Source of the DNA: Hydractinia symbiolongicarpus
Lineage: Eukaryota > Cnidaria > Hydrozoa > Anthoathecata > Hydractiniidae
Assembly: GCF_029227915.1 (NCBI RefSeq)
Contig: NC_079885.1
Location: 9,971,001 to 10,035,000, forward strand
Reading direction: 5' to 3'
Length of the DNA stretch: 64,000 nt
Shown here: positions 1 to 12,000 of the stretch, piece after piece
Position numbering within the stretch: position 1 is the first letter of the stretch
How the letters are laid out: every line of letters starts with the position of its first letter
Program-made: the position numbers and the translations under genes
Notes under the pieces: generated by a model
Told to the model about the DNA's origin: nothing
Databases searched by the model: none
Seen by the model: the letters and a program-made list of their open reading frames with translations, nothing else

Positions 1-1
1 T

Positions 2-1252
2 TTTGCCTTTGTAGATTTAGAGAAAGCTTTTGATAGGGTGCCACAAGAAGTTGTTTGGTGGGCTATGAGAAAATTAGGTGTAGATGAGTGGCTAGTTACG
101 ATGGTACAGTCTATGTACAGCAATGCTAGAAGTCGTGTCAGGATTAACGATTCATTTAGTGATGAATTTAGTGTAAATGTTGGTGTACATCAAGGTTCTG
201 TACTTAGTCCTTGGTTGTTTGTTCTAGTCTTAAAAGCGCTGTTGATGGAGTTCAGAACAGGTTGTCCATGGGAGTTATTGTATGCAGATGATTTGGTTCT
301 CATAGCAGAGTCGATGAAAGAATTAGTTGAAAAGTTTGAGAAGTGGAAGAAATGACTAGAAGAGAAAGGGCTAAGGGTGAACACAGCAAAGTCTAAAGTC
401 ATGATTAGTAGCATTGCAGCCAAGTGTTACCTTGTAGTTGGAAAGTGGCCTTGTGGAGTTTGCAGGAAAGGGGTTGGTAGTAACTCAATTTTTTGTCAGA
501 CTTGCATGCATTGGGTACATAAGAAGTGCAGTAGTATTGGTGGAAGGTTAAGGGCTGACATTCAGTTTGTATGCAAGCGTTGCAAAGGTGAGATTATAGA
601 GAATGAAGTATTTCCAGCTTTAATGATGTACAACAGTGGCTCGTTAGAGATAGTCGAGAACTTCTGTTACTTAGGTGATATGTTGGGCAGTGAAGGGGGT
701 GTTGGAAGAAGTGTTACTTGCAGGATAGGTTCTGCTTGAAAAATGTTCAGAGAGTTACTACCTTTGTTGACTAGCAGAGTCTTGTCAATTGAGTTAAAAG
801 GTAGGTTGTATGAGGCCTGTGTAAGAAGTGTTATGTTGGACAGTAGTGAGACATGGGCAGTGTAGCAGAAAGATCTTGACCGTTTAGAAAGGAATGATAT
901 GAGAATGGTTAGGTGGATGTGTAACGCCAGTCTGAGAGACAGAAAGAGTTCAGATGAGCTAAGAAGCAGGCTAAGTATCCGTAGAATTAAAGATGTTATC
1001 CAGATAAGAAGATTGAATTGGCTGGGGCACTTGGAAAGAATGGAGGAGGATAATTGGGTAAGAAAGTGTAAAGACTTGATAGTTCCTGGGGCAAAGCCCA
1101 GAGGCCGACCGAGAAAGACTTGGCAGGAGGTTTTAAGGACAGACTTGATACAGAGGAAGTTGAGTTTAGATCTAACACAGTCTAGATCAGATTGGAAGAA
1201 GGTCATTATTATACCCCATCCAACCCATGCTAGCATGGAAAACAGAAGTTAA
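2..1252 (+). pseudogene. LINE reverse transcriptase fragment, three in-frame stops
   Basis: One continuous reading frame runs from base 2 to the TAA at 1252, broken by TGA at 353-355, TGA at 737-739 and TAG at about 863. No frameshift is needed. RT motif A (VDLEKAFDRVP) sits at the very left edge, motif B is HQGSVLSPWLF, and motif C is LLYADDLVLIA. Between palm and thumb, at about 437-590, lies a Cys4-His-Cys3 zinc finger of PHD type, with C-x2-C pairs, CMHWVHKKC and a closing C-x2-C. The C-terminal part holds FCYLGD, LNWLGHLERM and a RGRPRKTW segment, typical of non-LTR elements that end in this kind of tail. The endonuclease and N-terminal RT fingers would lie left of the window. The element is dead as read. 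Clade not assigned. Confidence 0.9.
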
Positions 1253-1260
1253 GCTAAGAA

Positions 1261-1292
1261 TGATGGTGGTGATGATGATGATAATGATGATG
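1261..1292 (+). repeat. GAT-rich microsatellite tail of the LINE
   Basis: A short run of GAT/GGT/AAT triplets starts eight bases after the LINE stop codon. Non-LTR elements of several clades end in a short simple repeat in place of poly(A), so this is probably the element's 3' terminus. No target-site duplication can be checked because the 5' end is outside the window. Confidence 0.6.
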
Positions 1293-1894
1293 TGAGGATA
1301 CTGGGCATATAGAAATTAAATAATTGTTTTTCTTTTTTTCCGTTCATTTATGCTCTATAGGAGTTAACTGGAGCTTTTAAGGCAGACTTATGCAATATTA
1401 AAAAACTATTGAAGCAAAAAATAATCCTGCTTGTGTCATCTATTATTTTATATTATTATTTATCAAAAAAATCTGGTTGCTCATTTTGAGTATATAATTA
1501 AAATTAAATTGAAAAAGCCAATTTAGTTCAAAATACAAATGAATGAGAAACAATTTCCTTCTTTATCCTGAAGATTATTCTATTAATATTGTAAGTATAT
1601 TTTTAAAATATTTTTAACATGATACACAAAACAATTTTTAAAAAATTAAATATATTTATTAATATCACAGTGTAACTCTGCCTTTAGAGCTGCCTATAAC
1701 AAAGTTTAACATCATTTATAACCTTGGGTTCTCTCCAGGAAAAACACTTGTTTATAAAGATTAAACTTTGTCTAAGATTATATATATGCATTAATTTCAA
1801 AGTTCAGTTGCTATGACATGCTTTCACAACCTTTGGTTGTCCTTACTTTTTTAAATGATACTTCTTTTTGTATTTACACCAAGTTATTCCTATA

Positions 1895-2313
1895 CAGGGT
1901 GACCACTAATAAAATGAGAACAAAAGTAAGGTTATTAAGGAGAATTAAGGAGACAAACTGACATTTTGCAAGAATAAAAAAATAAAAATACAAAGATAAT
2001 TAAGGAGAAAGCCAATTTTAGTTCTGTCTTTATTTTACATATATCTTATGTTTTATGATAAGAAAATTATACATTTATACAAATACATATAAATTATGCA
2101 CTGAAAGATAGAAAATATAGGATTTCAAGTAACAGAGAAATTTGTCTTATTTTACTGGTGATTTCCAAAAAAGTTACGATCTGAAAAATTAAAAATAAGG
2201 AGAAATTAAGAAGAATAGCTAAAATTTCATTTTTTTAAGTATATTTAAGTACCTTAAGGAGATTTTCTTTTTCTAAGGTTATTTACAGAATTTAAGGAGA
2301 AGTGGTCACCCTG
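1895..2313. mobile_element. 419-bp hAT-like MITE with 13-bp inverted ends
   Basis: The left end CAGGGTGACCACT (1895-1907) is matched exactly by its reverse complement at 2301-2313. The pentamer CTATA flanks both ends (1890-1894 and 2314-2318), which fits a 5-bp target duplication. The CAGGG terminus is common in hAT elements, and a 5-bp duplication is known for one hAT group; the assignment is inference. No coding potential is present. The motif TTAAGGAGA or close variants recurs about six times inside, always on the same strand (near 1937, 1946, 1999, 2194, 2253 and 2293), and may be a subterminal transposase-binding motif. Confidence 0.75.
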
Positions 2314-3366
2314 CTATATCCCTTAAGCAAATCACATGGTAGAAAAACACATGTCACAAAATTGAACACTAGGCATCATTTTATCTTAGATTTAGAACAT
2401 ATTTAAATGATGTTACAACTACATAAAAAGGCTGAGAGAGTTGCCTTTAATCCCCTTTAGGGAATTACGTACGTTAGTTTGTGATCCTGTAGCATCAAAT
2501 AGCTTATTTTTTCAAAAAAATATGCCATACTTACCAAAAGTTTTTTTTATGCTGGAGACACGTGGGGGGAGTTTAAACTTGTAAATATGAGAATCGAGTG
2601 TCTGAACTAGCAACTACACTATTATCTAAATTTAGAAGCTTAGTACAATATGAAATGCTGATCCTACATGAACAAGTATTTTATCAAGCTGTTTAAAGAA
2701 TCTTTATTAAGAAAGCTTGAAGAATCCTGTTGCTAACTACCTTCACTGGTTACTTTCTACTTTTGTTTGAATGGAACGCTGGCACCATTTGTGACAAAAT
2801 CAAGTTAATTGTACAATTAACCAGTTGTTAAATTTATTACTTTGGGCTGATACCTAAGGGTTTTTTATTTTATATTATGTTTTGCCAATGAAACTGGCAG
2901 AGACAAGAAAATAACTACAGCATTGTTTTATCATTTTGAAAACAACAGGCATGTGTGCATTTTTGTGTAGGTAAAAAAAAGTAGGACTAAAATGGAGGGT
3001 AAAATGGCTGTTAATAAAGATTAAAGATTTTCCGGGTTGCCTAAGAACCAAGAAGAACTGGAATTAAATTTTAACTATATTCTCTATTTCTTCTTTAAAA
3101 ATTTCACTAATTTCAAACGAATATTTTTGGATGAATTTCCTTGACTACTGTGGTCTGTTGTTTATATTTTCCACCTACAAAAATGCATGTGCAAAAAAAA
3201 AACGCAGACCTTTTTAATATTTGTAAACATTGGCAAGTATCTATACACTTAATAATAGTGCCATATTTTTCCTGTGCATGCATTATATAACATTATATAC
3301 ATAATGCGATACCAAAAATATGTGTGCGCAAAAATGGAGGTACAAAAACATTAGTACAGAAAAAAC

Positions 3367-3492
3367 ATGGCTAGTACAGCGAAAAAGAGGAAGAGGTCAA
3401 TTAACTACTGTGTTAAAGGATGTAGAACAGCCAATACACCTTTTCACAGTTTAAGTTGTTTGCTCATTTTCTGTATTGAAAAAAGGAAGTAA
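3367..3492 (+). other. 41-codon ORF with THAP-like start, weak
   Basis: ATG at 3367, stop TAA at 3490-3492. A basic stretch (AKKRKRS) is followed by NYCVKGCRTANTPFHSL, which resembles the opening of a THAP zinc finger: a C-x2-C pair followed by FH and a hydrophobic residue. The remaining THAP residues (the C-x2-H pair and the AVPTIF tail) are not found downstream in frame, and no convincing splice donor was found. It could be a first exon, a relic of a P-element-type transposase, or chance. Confidence 0.2.
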
Positions 3493-4950
3493 ACAGAGTG
3501 AATATAATAAAAAGGCTTTGATCATGGGCATTATAAATATTTCGCATTTTCTGTGAAAATAATTAGTCTTACGGCAAGAAAATTTAGTATGTTAGTTATT
3601 GTCAGTTATTGCCTCTACACTTTCTTACCCAATTATCCCCCTCTAGCTGAAACTGTGAACTCATGTATACTCCTTAAAAAGATGGAAAGAGACTGAGTGT
3701 TCAATTCACAAGAGGGTTCATTTTATCATTCGTGCTCGTGCAAAGCACCGTCAAAGTAACGTTTTCCTCCTTGTCTGCTTGGTTTGTTTACATTTTTACC
3801 TCCAAATGTGCAAGCATCACTCAGATGCGCGTGCAAGTAAATATCAGGACTGCGATTCCATGTATTACTGACTGACAACTGAAGTATCAACAAGTAAGTA
3901 AAAATACCAAAACCATGAAGCCCAATCTTAGCCCTGGTGGTAGGCTAGGTTCGAACTGGGTTCAATACTTCGTTGTTGTAATCAAAAACATTTCCCACGA
4001 ACGATGATTTTAGATAGCGTCTACCCTTCTCTTCTAACACTAGATTATAGTTAGTTTTGAGTATTTTTCTGAATAAGATAAGAAAATCGAAGAAAGAAAA
4101 ATAGCAAACACACTACAAGATCGATTCGCTTTCATTTTTAAACCTACCATTTTGGAATCAAAAACCAACTTCTTTTGTACATAAAAGACGGACTACAAAA
4201 GAGTCTTACTGAATGTTAACAAAGCTCTTTTCATAAAATATTTTTAAAAAAAATATCAAATTATAATTATTTTTTTAAAAATAATCCGTAACTATCTTTT
4301 CTGAAGAAGATGACAAGCAATTCTTTCTACACACCTGCCGACATACTAGTCATGTTTTTATTTGATGACGTAATGCTACTATTGATGTGCATACATAGCG
4401 CTGCGCGACGCGTTTACAAAAGATAAAAGGAACATATTTTCGCTAAATAAAGTATTAAAAAATACAATCTTCCATATCTTTATTCTGTTGATTCTGAGAA
4501 AGACGATACTGACTTCATTCTGCGCCTGAAAGTTTTTGAAAAAGGTAGTCTTGTGAAAAATAGTGTAAATAGTAAAACTTTCATTTAAAAATTAAACCAT
4601 TAGCTAGAATGACTGTAATAAATTGGTTATTCAAAGCAAATCAAAATCCCTTGCGATCTATTTTTTCAAGTATTTTTTCTTCGGTTTCTTCTTGAAAGAA
4701 AACGATCTGTTATATTCTTACTTTAGAAAGTAACAAAAGATATTAAGACGAAAGTGGTGCAAATTCAAAAGGATAGTTAAAAGAATTTTTTTTGTGATTT
4801 ATCATGCAAGCAGCTAGCTATAGCAGTATAGCTAGCTACTTGGCTATGTATAACCCCCCAAAAAGGGAAGAACCCCTTAAATAAATATCAAAGACCAGGG
4901 ATAGCTAAATGTAGTTCGTATAAAAGGTGGATGTTTTGAGAAAAAGTTTT

Positions 4951-5023
4951 CACCTCCGACGGGACTCGAACCCGCAGTCCCCGGCTTAGGAGGCCGATGC
5001 CTTATCCATTAGGCCACGGAGGC
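4951..5023 (-). tRNA. tRNA-Arg-CCT: tRNA-Arg (CCT)
   Basis: 73-nt gene read on the minus strand. The acceptor stem GCCTCCG pairs with CGGAGGT (one G-U). The D arm contains TGGCCTAATGGATAAGG. The anticodon loop CTCCTAA gives CCT, and the T arm has GGTTCGAGTCCC. All arms fold and there is no intron. The A and B boxes are internal, and a T5 run directly follows the 3' end on the minus strand, as expected for Pol III termination. It closely matches the general animal tRNA-Arg-CCT pattern. Confidence 0.95.
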
Positions 5024-5668
5024 GACGAACATATAGGAAAAACAAGTTTTCTTATCACGTTATAGTACACGTTATTATATTTAGTCAAGGTATTAGGTAA
5101 TCAGGCAGGCTGATAAAAATTAATTGTGCAAAATACAACATAATGTTTGTATTAAGTATATCAAGTATGAGGTCAACTATGGAGAAACACCAGTAGAAAC
5201 TAACTCGAGCTACTGTTTGTTCTTTCCATATTATTGATTGTGCATAGTGCTTGTTGTGCGCAGTTGACGATATTTTTTATGTTCTTAGTAAGCACCAACG
5301 CTCTAAAATGCGTAAGTCAGACAAGAAAATTAAACATTGCGTATAACTATAGGCCAAGGGTATTATGGGCTGAGATCAAACTCGTCCGCAGGGCATTTAC
5401 CGTCCCGCCGGACACTTTCTTTTTTCTAAATGTTAAGTTTTGGACATGAAACGTAAAGTATGATTTTTTGTGGCGTGGTAGCCTAAAAACAGTGTTACTT
5501 ATAAAAAATGGGACGGAAGGATCACTTATAGTCTCCAAAAATATTTTTTTCCTACTTTATGCTGGAGACGAAGTTGTTAACACTTAACAAATTGAAAAAT
5601 ACAGGAAAAAATTATTTCGATGCTTTAAAAAAAACACCTTTTAGAAATTAAATAAAATAAATTTATTT
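5024..5668. other. spacer between the two tRNA genes
   Basis: About 645 bases of AT-rich DNA. Short open frames exist on both strands (5234-5449 and 5347-5538) but lie opposite each other and show no recognisable domain. I see no supported gene. Confidence 0.5.
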
Positions 5669-5750
5669 CGCTGCGAGTAGGATTCGAACCTACGCGGGAA
5701 GATCCCATTTGATTTCTAGTCAAACGCCTTAACCACTCGGCCATCGCAGC
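5669..5750 (-). tRNA. tRNA-Ser-AGA: tRNA-Ser (AGA)
   Basis: 82-nt class II tRNA on the minus strand. The acceptor GCTGCGA pairs with TCGCAGC, followed by discriminator G. The D arm contains GGCCGAGTGGTTAAGG. The anticodon loop CTAGAAA gives AGA. A long variable arm is followed by a T arm with GGTTCGAATCCT. A short T4 run downstream on the minus strand can serve as terminator. It is intact and shares orientation with the tRNA-Arg gene about 650 bp away. Confidence 0.95.
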
Positions 5751-6009
5751 TGAACATCGACGTCTTTTAAAAAAAGATAACAGAAAATACGAATATTGTG
5801 GCTACTCTTGCGTTACCGCACTTTAATAATTTTTTTTCTATCTGTAAATCTTCTTTTTTCGTAGAACCAAATTTTGTCCTCTATCTATCGGCAAACATTT
5901 TTCTTTGCTTAGGAATATATATATACATGTTTCAAGTGAAATATAACGATGAGATTTTTGTGTTTTATTTTTGTTCTACGGCTCTAGCGTGACCGCGCCT
6001 AAAATGACT

Positions 6010-7530
6010 CCTTTTTTGTTGCCGTTTTTACTAGAGGACTAGACTAGTGAAGCACGGAAGGGTACCAGTCTAATGTAGGGGTAGGTAAATTATAAGTTTT
6101 TGAGTGTTGATAACAGAATTATCCTGTTGAACGTTACAAAAGGCATATAGACCTGTTATTTTCACAAATAAAACATCTTGCATTATTATTTTATGTTCAG
6201 TTTCATCTTTAGCCAATAGAACTTAAAAATGGGCTCTTTTTGTTGTTGCCGTTTTTACTACCGAGACTAGTGCAGCACGGCAGGATTCCAGTCTAGTGTA
6301 GCGGTGCGGGAATTTTTATTTCGTGATTGTTATAACAGACTACTCTGTTGCACAAGGTATAAAATCCTATTATTTTTACAAATAATTCATCTTGCATTAT
6401 ATTTTATGTTCAGTTGGTTTCGCTTGTATTAAGCTACAACAATCGTTTGTTGTCTCTTAAGTGATCTGGAATTTTATAAAGCTAAATTTTTGTATTTCGT
6501 TTCAACGAGTTTCAACAGGCTAAAATTCGTTTTAAAAAACAAAATAAATCAAAAGTAGTTTACTAACTTAAGCTCAATTTTCTACTTTCATATTTTTTAT
6601 TCTCTTTTGCTGTGCCAGTTGAAAATAATTAACAAGAAGCCCTGGGGGCTCTAAGAATTTCCGCGCGCTACCAAAATATTTGATGAAAACCTGCTAATTC
6701 GTTGTGTTATTGTGCCAAACATTCGAAGGGGTGTGGTGCATGAACCTCTGAAGATAAAGCACACCAGTGACATTATATCTTACAACAAACGCAAACAAAC
6801 CGAAACGTGTCCTTAAACTCACATTTTAAAAGAAATTGCTAACAAAAAATACATCCTATCATTCATGGTTGAAAGTCTTGCGATTGAAATGTTTATGGTC
6901 TTAAACGTTATTAGTTGACAAAAAATCAAAATTTTGATGTGACCATCATTTTCAGCATACTTTTTTTATTAACTGTGTCAATTTTTGTCAAAAATAAAGC
7001 AGTTTTAATTTTTGGACCAATTTTGGCCTAAAATGGCATTTAGGTGACAAAAATCAAAATTTTGATGTCACCATTATGTTCAGCATACTTTTTTTGTTAA
7101 TTGGTTAAATTTTGTCGAAAACAAATACCAATTTTAGCCTGAAACGTCAATACGAGACTTCCCAGTAGTTAAGGAGCTTGGGTACGAAGTTTACATGTGT
7201 GACGGAGCAACATGAAATCCCAGGGTCGATTTTTTCTCAAAAAATGCTCCAAAAGAAAAAAAACGACGGTTTTAAAGAATTTCCTATGCCTTCGGGCGCG
7301 GAAATTCAATTATTAATAATTGAACGTTACAAAAGGCATATCATTTTCACAAATAATTCACCTTGCATTATTATTTTATGTTCAGTTAGTTTCGCTTGTA
7401 TTAAGCTACAACGATCGTTTGTTGTCTTTTTTGTGATCTGGAATTTTATGAAGCTAGATGTATTTGTAGTTGCTCACAAGAAGTTCCAACAGGGCAAAAT
7501 TATTTTTAAAAACGAATTAAATCAAAAATA
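6010..7530. repeat. local cluster of diverged duplicated units
   Basis: Two kinds of unit recur. Unit one (TTGTTGCCGTTTTTACTA, then a GACTAG segment and a CCAGTCTA segment) is present at about 6018-6080 and 6242-6305. Unit two (GAACGTTACAAAAGGCATAT, then CTTGCATTAT and TTATGTTCAGTT) is present at about 6128-6208, 6340-6520 and 7320-7530. The last two copies share a longer tail with TCGCTTGTATTAAGCTACAA and GTGATCTGGAATTTTAT. This looks like fragments of one repeat family, duplicated locally and diverged. Confidence 0.7.
6835..7110. repeat. dispersed repeat, inverted copy at 22980-23145
   Basis: The segment GCTAACAAAAAATACATCC at 6838 runs through TTCATGGTTGAAAGTCTTGC to a near-palindrome ATCAAAATTTTGAT and then CAGCATACTTTTTTT. 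The last part is duplicated within the segment (about 6918-6970 and 7040-7095). The whole arrangement reappears on the opposite strand at 22980-23145. No coding potential. Family unknown. Confidence 0.75.
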
Positions 7531-9093
7531 ATTGTTTTTATTCATTTTTAAGCGTCATTTTTAAAATCAGTGTTTACAAACTTGAAGTCTTTTTTCTATT
7601 TTCATGTTCTTTAAAAAAAATTATAAGAGCAAAAAATTCAAACGTGTCTTTACTCCGTACTTTCATTTTCTGTGCTATATCACTTATAATAATAATATAT
7701 ATCTTTATTACCTAATAAGTAAAAATATACCAAAGGTAAAAAGTAAAAGTCGCACTTGAATGAATGTAGAGTTCCATAAGTCTTTTAAGTTTATTGCGTT
7801 TTCCAGGCAATCGTCAGTTATTGAATATGTTTAAACTGTCATAAATTTCTGGATTTAGGTCGAGTTCGTTCTCATTTGTAACAAAATTACAAATAATCAT
7901 GTCGTAATTTATTTTTGATCAGTGCATTGAAGGTTACATTCCTCGTTGTTTTGTTCCACAGCAATCGAACGAATAGTTTTATTATGCTTATTGAAATCTT
8001 GGTGCTGATGTCATCAATACGAAATTCTTCTTGTAATAGATTTCTGCAAAACTTTAAGGAGTTAAAAAAGGCATTTCAGAGTAGATCGTGCATGATATTC
8101 TCTAGGTGAATCAAGTTCCATTTGATTCTGTGCGTAATAAATAGTGAACTGATCACAATAAATAGTAAACTGATCATGTTAGCTAATATATTTCTCCGAA
8201 CTCAAATTATTTACAACAGTTTTATGGCTGTGTGTCTTTCCTTAAAATCGCTTTTCCGGCAAGTCACATGGCACATGACCAATACGACATTGTCTGCACG
8301 ACTACTCCGCCATTAATTCGATAGTTATGGTACTTGAATTCTAATGCAGGCGCAATACTGATTTCTCTCAACCAAGTAATATGATTTAGTTTTCTCTAGT
8401 GCTAACTACTTTTTTTTTTACTTTATATTTTCTTCCACTACAGACCTCACGCTTTACAAAATGAACCCTGTAAAACTAACCTATATTCAATTACGAACTT
8501 AAGACTTTTTGATAAAGAATAGAGAAAAAAAATCAAAAAATAACTTCTCTTTTCGCAACATTAAAAATTGAAAGAAATATATCGTAGGGGTGGGGGGAGT
8601 CACGTATAAATAGAAAATATGATATTAAAGTACGGTCACGTATGAATATGCTGTATGTTGTTTATTAAAAATATAGTTACAGTACTTTTTTATTTTACAT
8701 TTTATGCCATTTGTGTTCACTATAACAGCTGACCAAAATTTATACAGGGTAAAGTTATTTGTCTTTCAAATACATTGTAATGCAATTCTTGAGATATCAC
8801 TAATTTATGGCATTACCACGAGTAATTTTACTTGAAAAATTTGATACAACTCTCCAGTCAGCAGAGACTTTTAAATGTTTACATCTTACGTGGTAAGCCC
8901 TTTTGGCTTCAACAACTATGCTGCAGCCAACGTCCTGAAAATAGGTCTTTTTCAGTTGTTTTTTTCTCACTGAAACATTTTTTTTGTCTACCATACAATT
9001 GTCAAATCCAAAAAGGCTTACCGCAAACAATGTATACATTCAAAAAGATCTATTTGCTCATGAGTTTTATTCCTTACTGCAAAGTAAATTGCT

Positions 9094-12000
9094 TCAGTTG
9101 TTCGATTTTATAACTTTGTCGAGATCTTTTAAATTCACTGCCCCACTTCCTCTCTCCAAAGGTTTTGCCTAAAAAAGATGATGTGGTTGTAATTCGTATT
9201 AAACAGATATTTAACGACATACAAAATGCACCCTTCACCTTTGTTCATAAACCTACTTTGCTAAAGATAGAAAACTCGTACTGTCAAAAATTATCTTTAT
9301 TTGGAATGTATTTATTCTTTTGTCATGCCTGCATAAAAAAATGTTTGGAGATTTTGCTCCAAAAAAGATAGTAGCAGTAAAAGTACTGAATGCGTACCTG
9401 ACTGTCTGAAGGTTTCCAACCAATCATGTATAAGACTTGAAAAGTGGCGGGAATACTGCCATCATCGTTACCGTACATTTCTACAGAAAGGCGTGAAGTG
9501 CTTATATATGGCCGGCATCACGAAAAAAAAGTGTTTTTCGTCTACTTTTTTTACTGGTGGCATGGTTAATACCAAACAAAATTTTACCTTTATATATAGA
9601 AGCTGCGGCCATCATTGTATCGCGGTGTAATACTGGCTTTCTTCTCCATGCTGCATTATTCTCTCCCATACCTAAAAAAAGGTTACGTTAGTTTTAAGGT
9701 GAAACCATATATATAAAAAAACTCGTTCAAAAAAGCCCACACATTCATTTTTAAGCGACAATAATTTTTTATTAAGTCTTGCATAATTTTACATTAACTT
9801 AGGGGGAGAAAGGAAGTTCACATTTATTTAAAGCATGCTGTAAATTTAAAAAATGATTTAAAGCAAGTTTGCTAGTAGGTGGTAAATCTGTGCAAATATT
9901 GGCAAACCTTATATAGGAGCAAAAACCAGGAAAAATATTAAAATACCCTTGGAATCTCTTTAAAAAAAACGACTTGAAAAATAAAGAGACTCTTTTTTTA
10001 TTTGTAAAATATAGATATGATTGTTTTTGTTAATTGTTTAGTATTTCACGTTGGCAATTTAACTTTGTTTCCAATAACAATAAAATGGTGAAGCAACTGT
10101 AGTACAACGGTCTGACAACAGCCACTATATCTTCAATGAAAAAAAAAAGCGACAAAAAAGACGTTGCACAAAAATATTATAAAGATGAGAAAGAAATCTA
10201 ACTCAACAACTATTTGCAACAATTATTAACTTTATTGTTAATCAAGCTTAAACCATTTTACACTGTTAAAACATGCCGACATGAATATTTTTTAGTTTTT
10301 GGTTTTACATTGGCAATTCACTATTTCACACGGCAAAAATATTGATGCGAACATTTTTATGTACATTTTTATGTATCTTATCAGTTACTAAACATTGTAT
10401 GTTTCATGTATGTTTCATGTAGCCTTCATGTGAGAATAGTATAACACAAATTTTTTGATAACTTCAAGTGAATTAAAGAATCTCCTAAGGAAGGATTCAA
10501 ATATCAAAAAATGTAAACTAAACGTCAATTTGACGTTAGGAACAAAAGAAATCAATCCTTTGAAGTTTAAATATTTTTACTGTTTTACTGGAGAATAAAA
10601 AGTATGAAAGCAATATTGTTGTCTATACACTTTACAGGACTTATTTTTGAGTGGTTGTGAAAGTTACAAACGGTTTAACATTTACCTTTGAGATCATGCA
10701 TCAATTCAAACATAGAAGGATAATCTATCGTGATCTCATCGTAATCCTGAAAAAAAAATGCTATGAAAAACGTTTTTAAGGCGTACGTATATGTATATCA
10801 TTTTCAATACAAAAAATATGGAATCAAAGAACTTTGAATGAACAGTGGAATAATAGACACCAGATTGTTTGAAGCAGGTTTAAGAAAAATCATACTTAAA
10901 TAATTCTCTATGATACTTTGTGTCACTTACGATAGTTGTGAGATTAAGTCCAGCTCTCTGTAACAGTGAACCAACATCTCTCATTTCAGTAAAAGGAGAT
11001 ATATGTTGACCAAACCCCTGAAAGTCATGTAAAAATATATACAAATCAAACAGATTTTTTTTTACAACAATGGAAAAATCACTGTGAAGATTTAACATGC
11101 AGGGAGTAAAGATGCCTCTTATAAATAATGCAATAAATTCTATGGATAAAGTTAACATTTTCTTCTCCAAAGCCTCATAAAAAGGAATTATGACTTAAAT
11201 AGTACAAATGACGGTGCTCCGCTTATTCAGTCAGTTTAGAACTTACTGATAATACTGAAAATAAAGTATAGTTTTTGCATTTTGATTTTTTACAGGCTTA
11301 CACAAAACCAAAACTTTTAAAAACGCATCATAGGATTTGGAGGTAAGGAATATGCAACATACTCCTTCACGTTCGATTTCAGCTAATTGTAAAGAGCATC
11401 GTAACTCAAACAATGTGTCTGAACCAAAGATGGCACCAAGAAACACTCCATCAGATTTTAGACAATTTTTGACTTGAGCCAATACACCGGGTAAATCATT
11501 TATCCAGTGCAAGCTAAAATAATAGACATAAATAGAGTTAATCATTTGGATATTGTTATTGCTAATTTTATACATTAATCACTTAGCTAAAATGAAATAA
11601 TAACCAGTAAAACTCTCTATAATGAAAATTTTTCAAGGAAAATTAGAAAACAAGTTTTCCACGTATTGCTATAAAACAAATTGTTTTAGTTAAAGGTTAA
11701 GCTTGTGACAATGCTAAAATCAGGTTTTACTATAAATAAAGTGATTGATTGTGGATGTGTAACGGACCTGTGAATGCTAATTGCACTGTGTATAATTGCT
11801 TGGGTAAACAATCTTATTGTTTGTATATAATTTAGGACAGATCAAGGTAAGTCTCCCGTTGACAAGTTTTCGTAAAAATTGACTTTTCTTATTAATTTTG
11901 TTACAATATGAAATGCATTTTTGTAAAATTAAAAATAGTTACACTAAGTTTGGACTATGCCATGACAAAATATTTACAAAAAAACCTGACTTTTAAAAGC

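Larger units (their letters stand above)
1293..4950. other. gene-free stretch with one MITE and a weak THAP-like ORF
   Basis: AT-rich DNA with no long open frame on either strand. It contains the inverted-repeat element at 1895-2313 and a 41-codon frame at 3367-3492, both listed separately. I see no other supported gene. Confidence 0.6.
5751..9093. other. gene-free stretch dominated by diverged repeats
   Basis: No supported gene. Small open frames (5798-5992, 7178-7531, 7915-8109, 8122-8316) show no domain and several lie inside repeated units. The stretch holds the repeat cluster at 6010-7530 listed separately. The part from about 8570 to 8660 contains a G-rich run with a repeated CACGTAT-GAAT motif. 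Confidence 0.5.

Noticed and set aside
7178-7531. 117-codon plus-strand frame
   Set aside because: It lies within a duplicated non-coding repeat whose other copies are not open; no domain.
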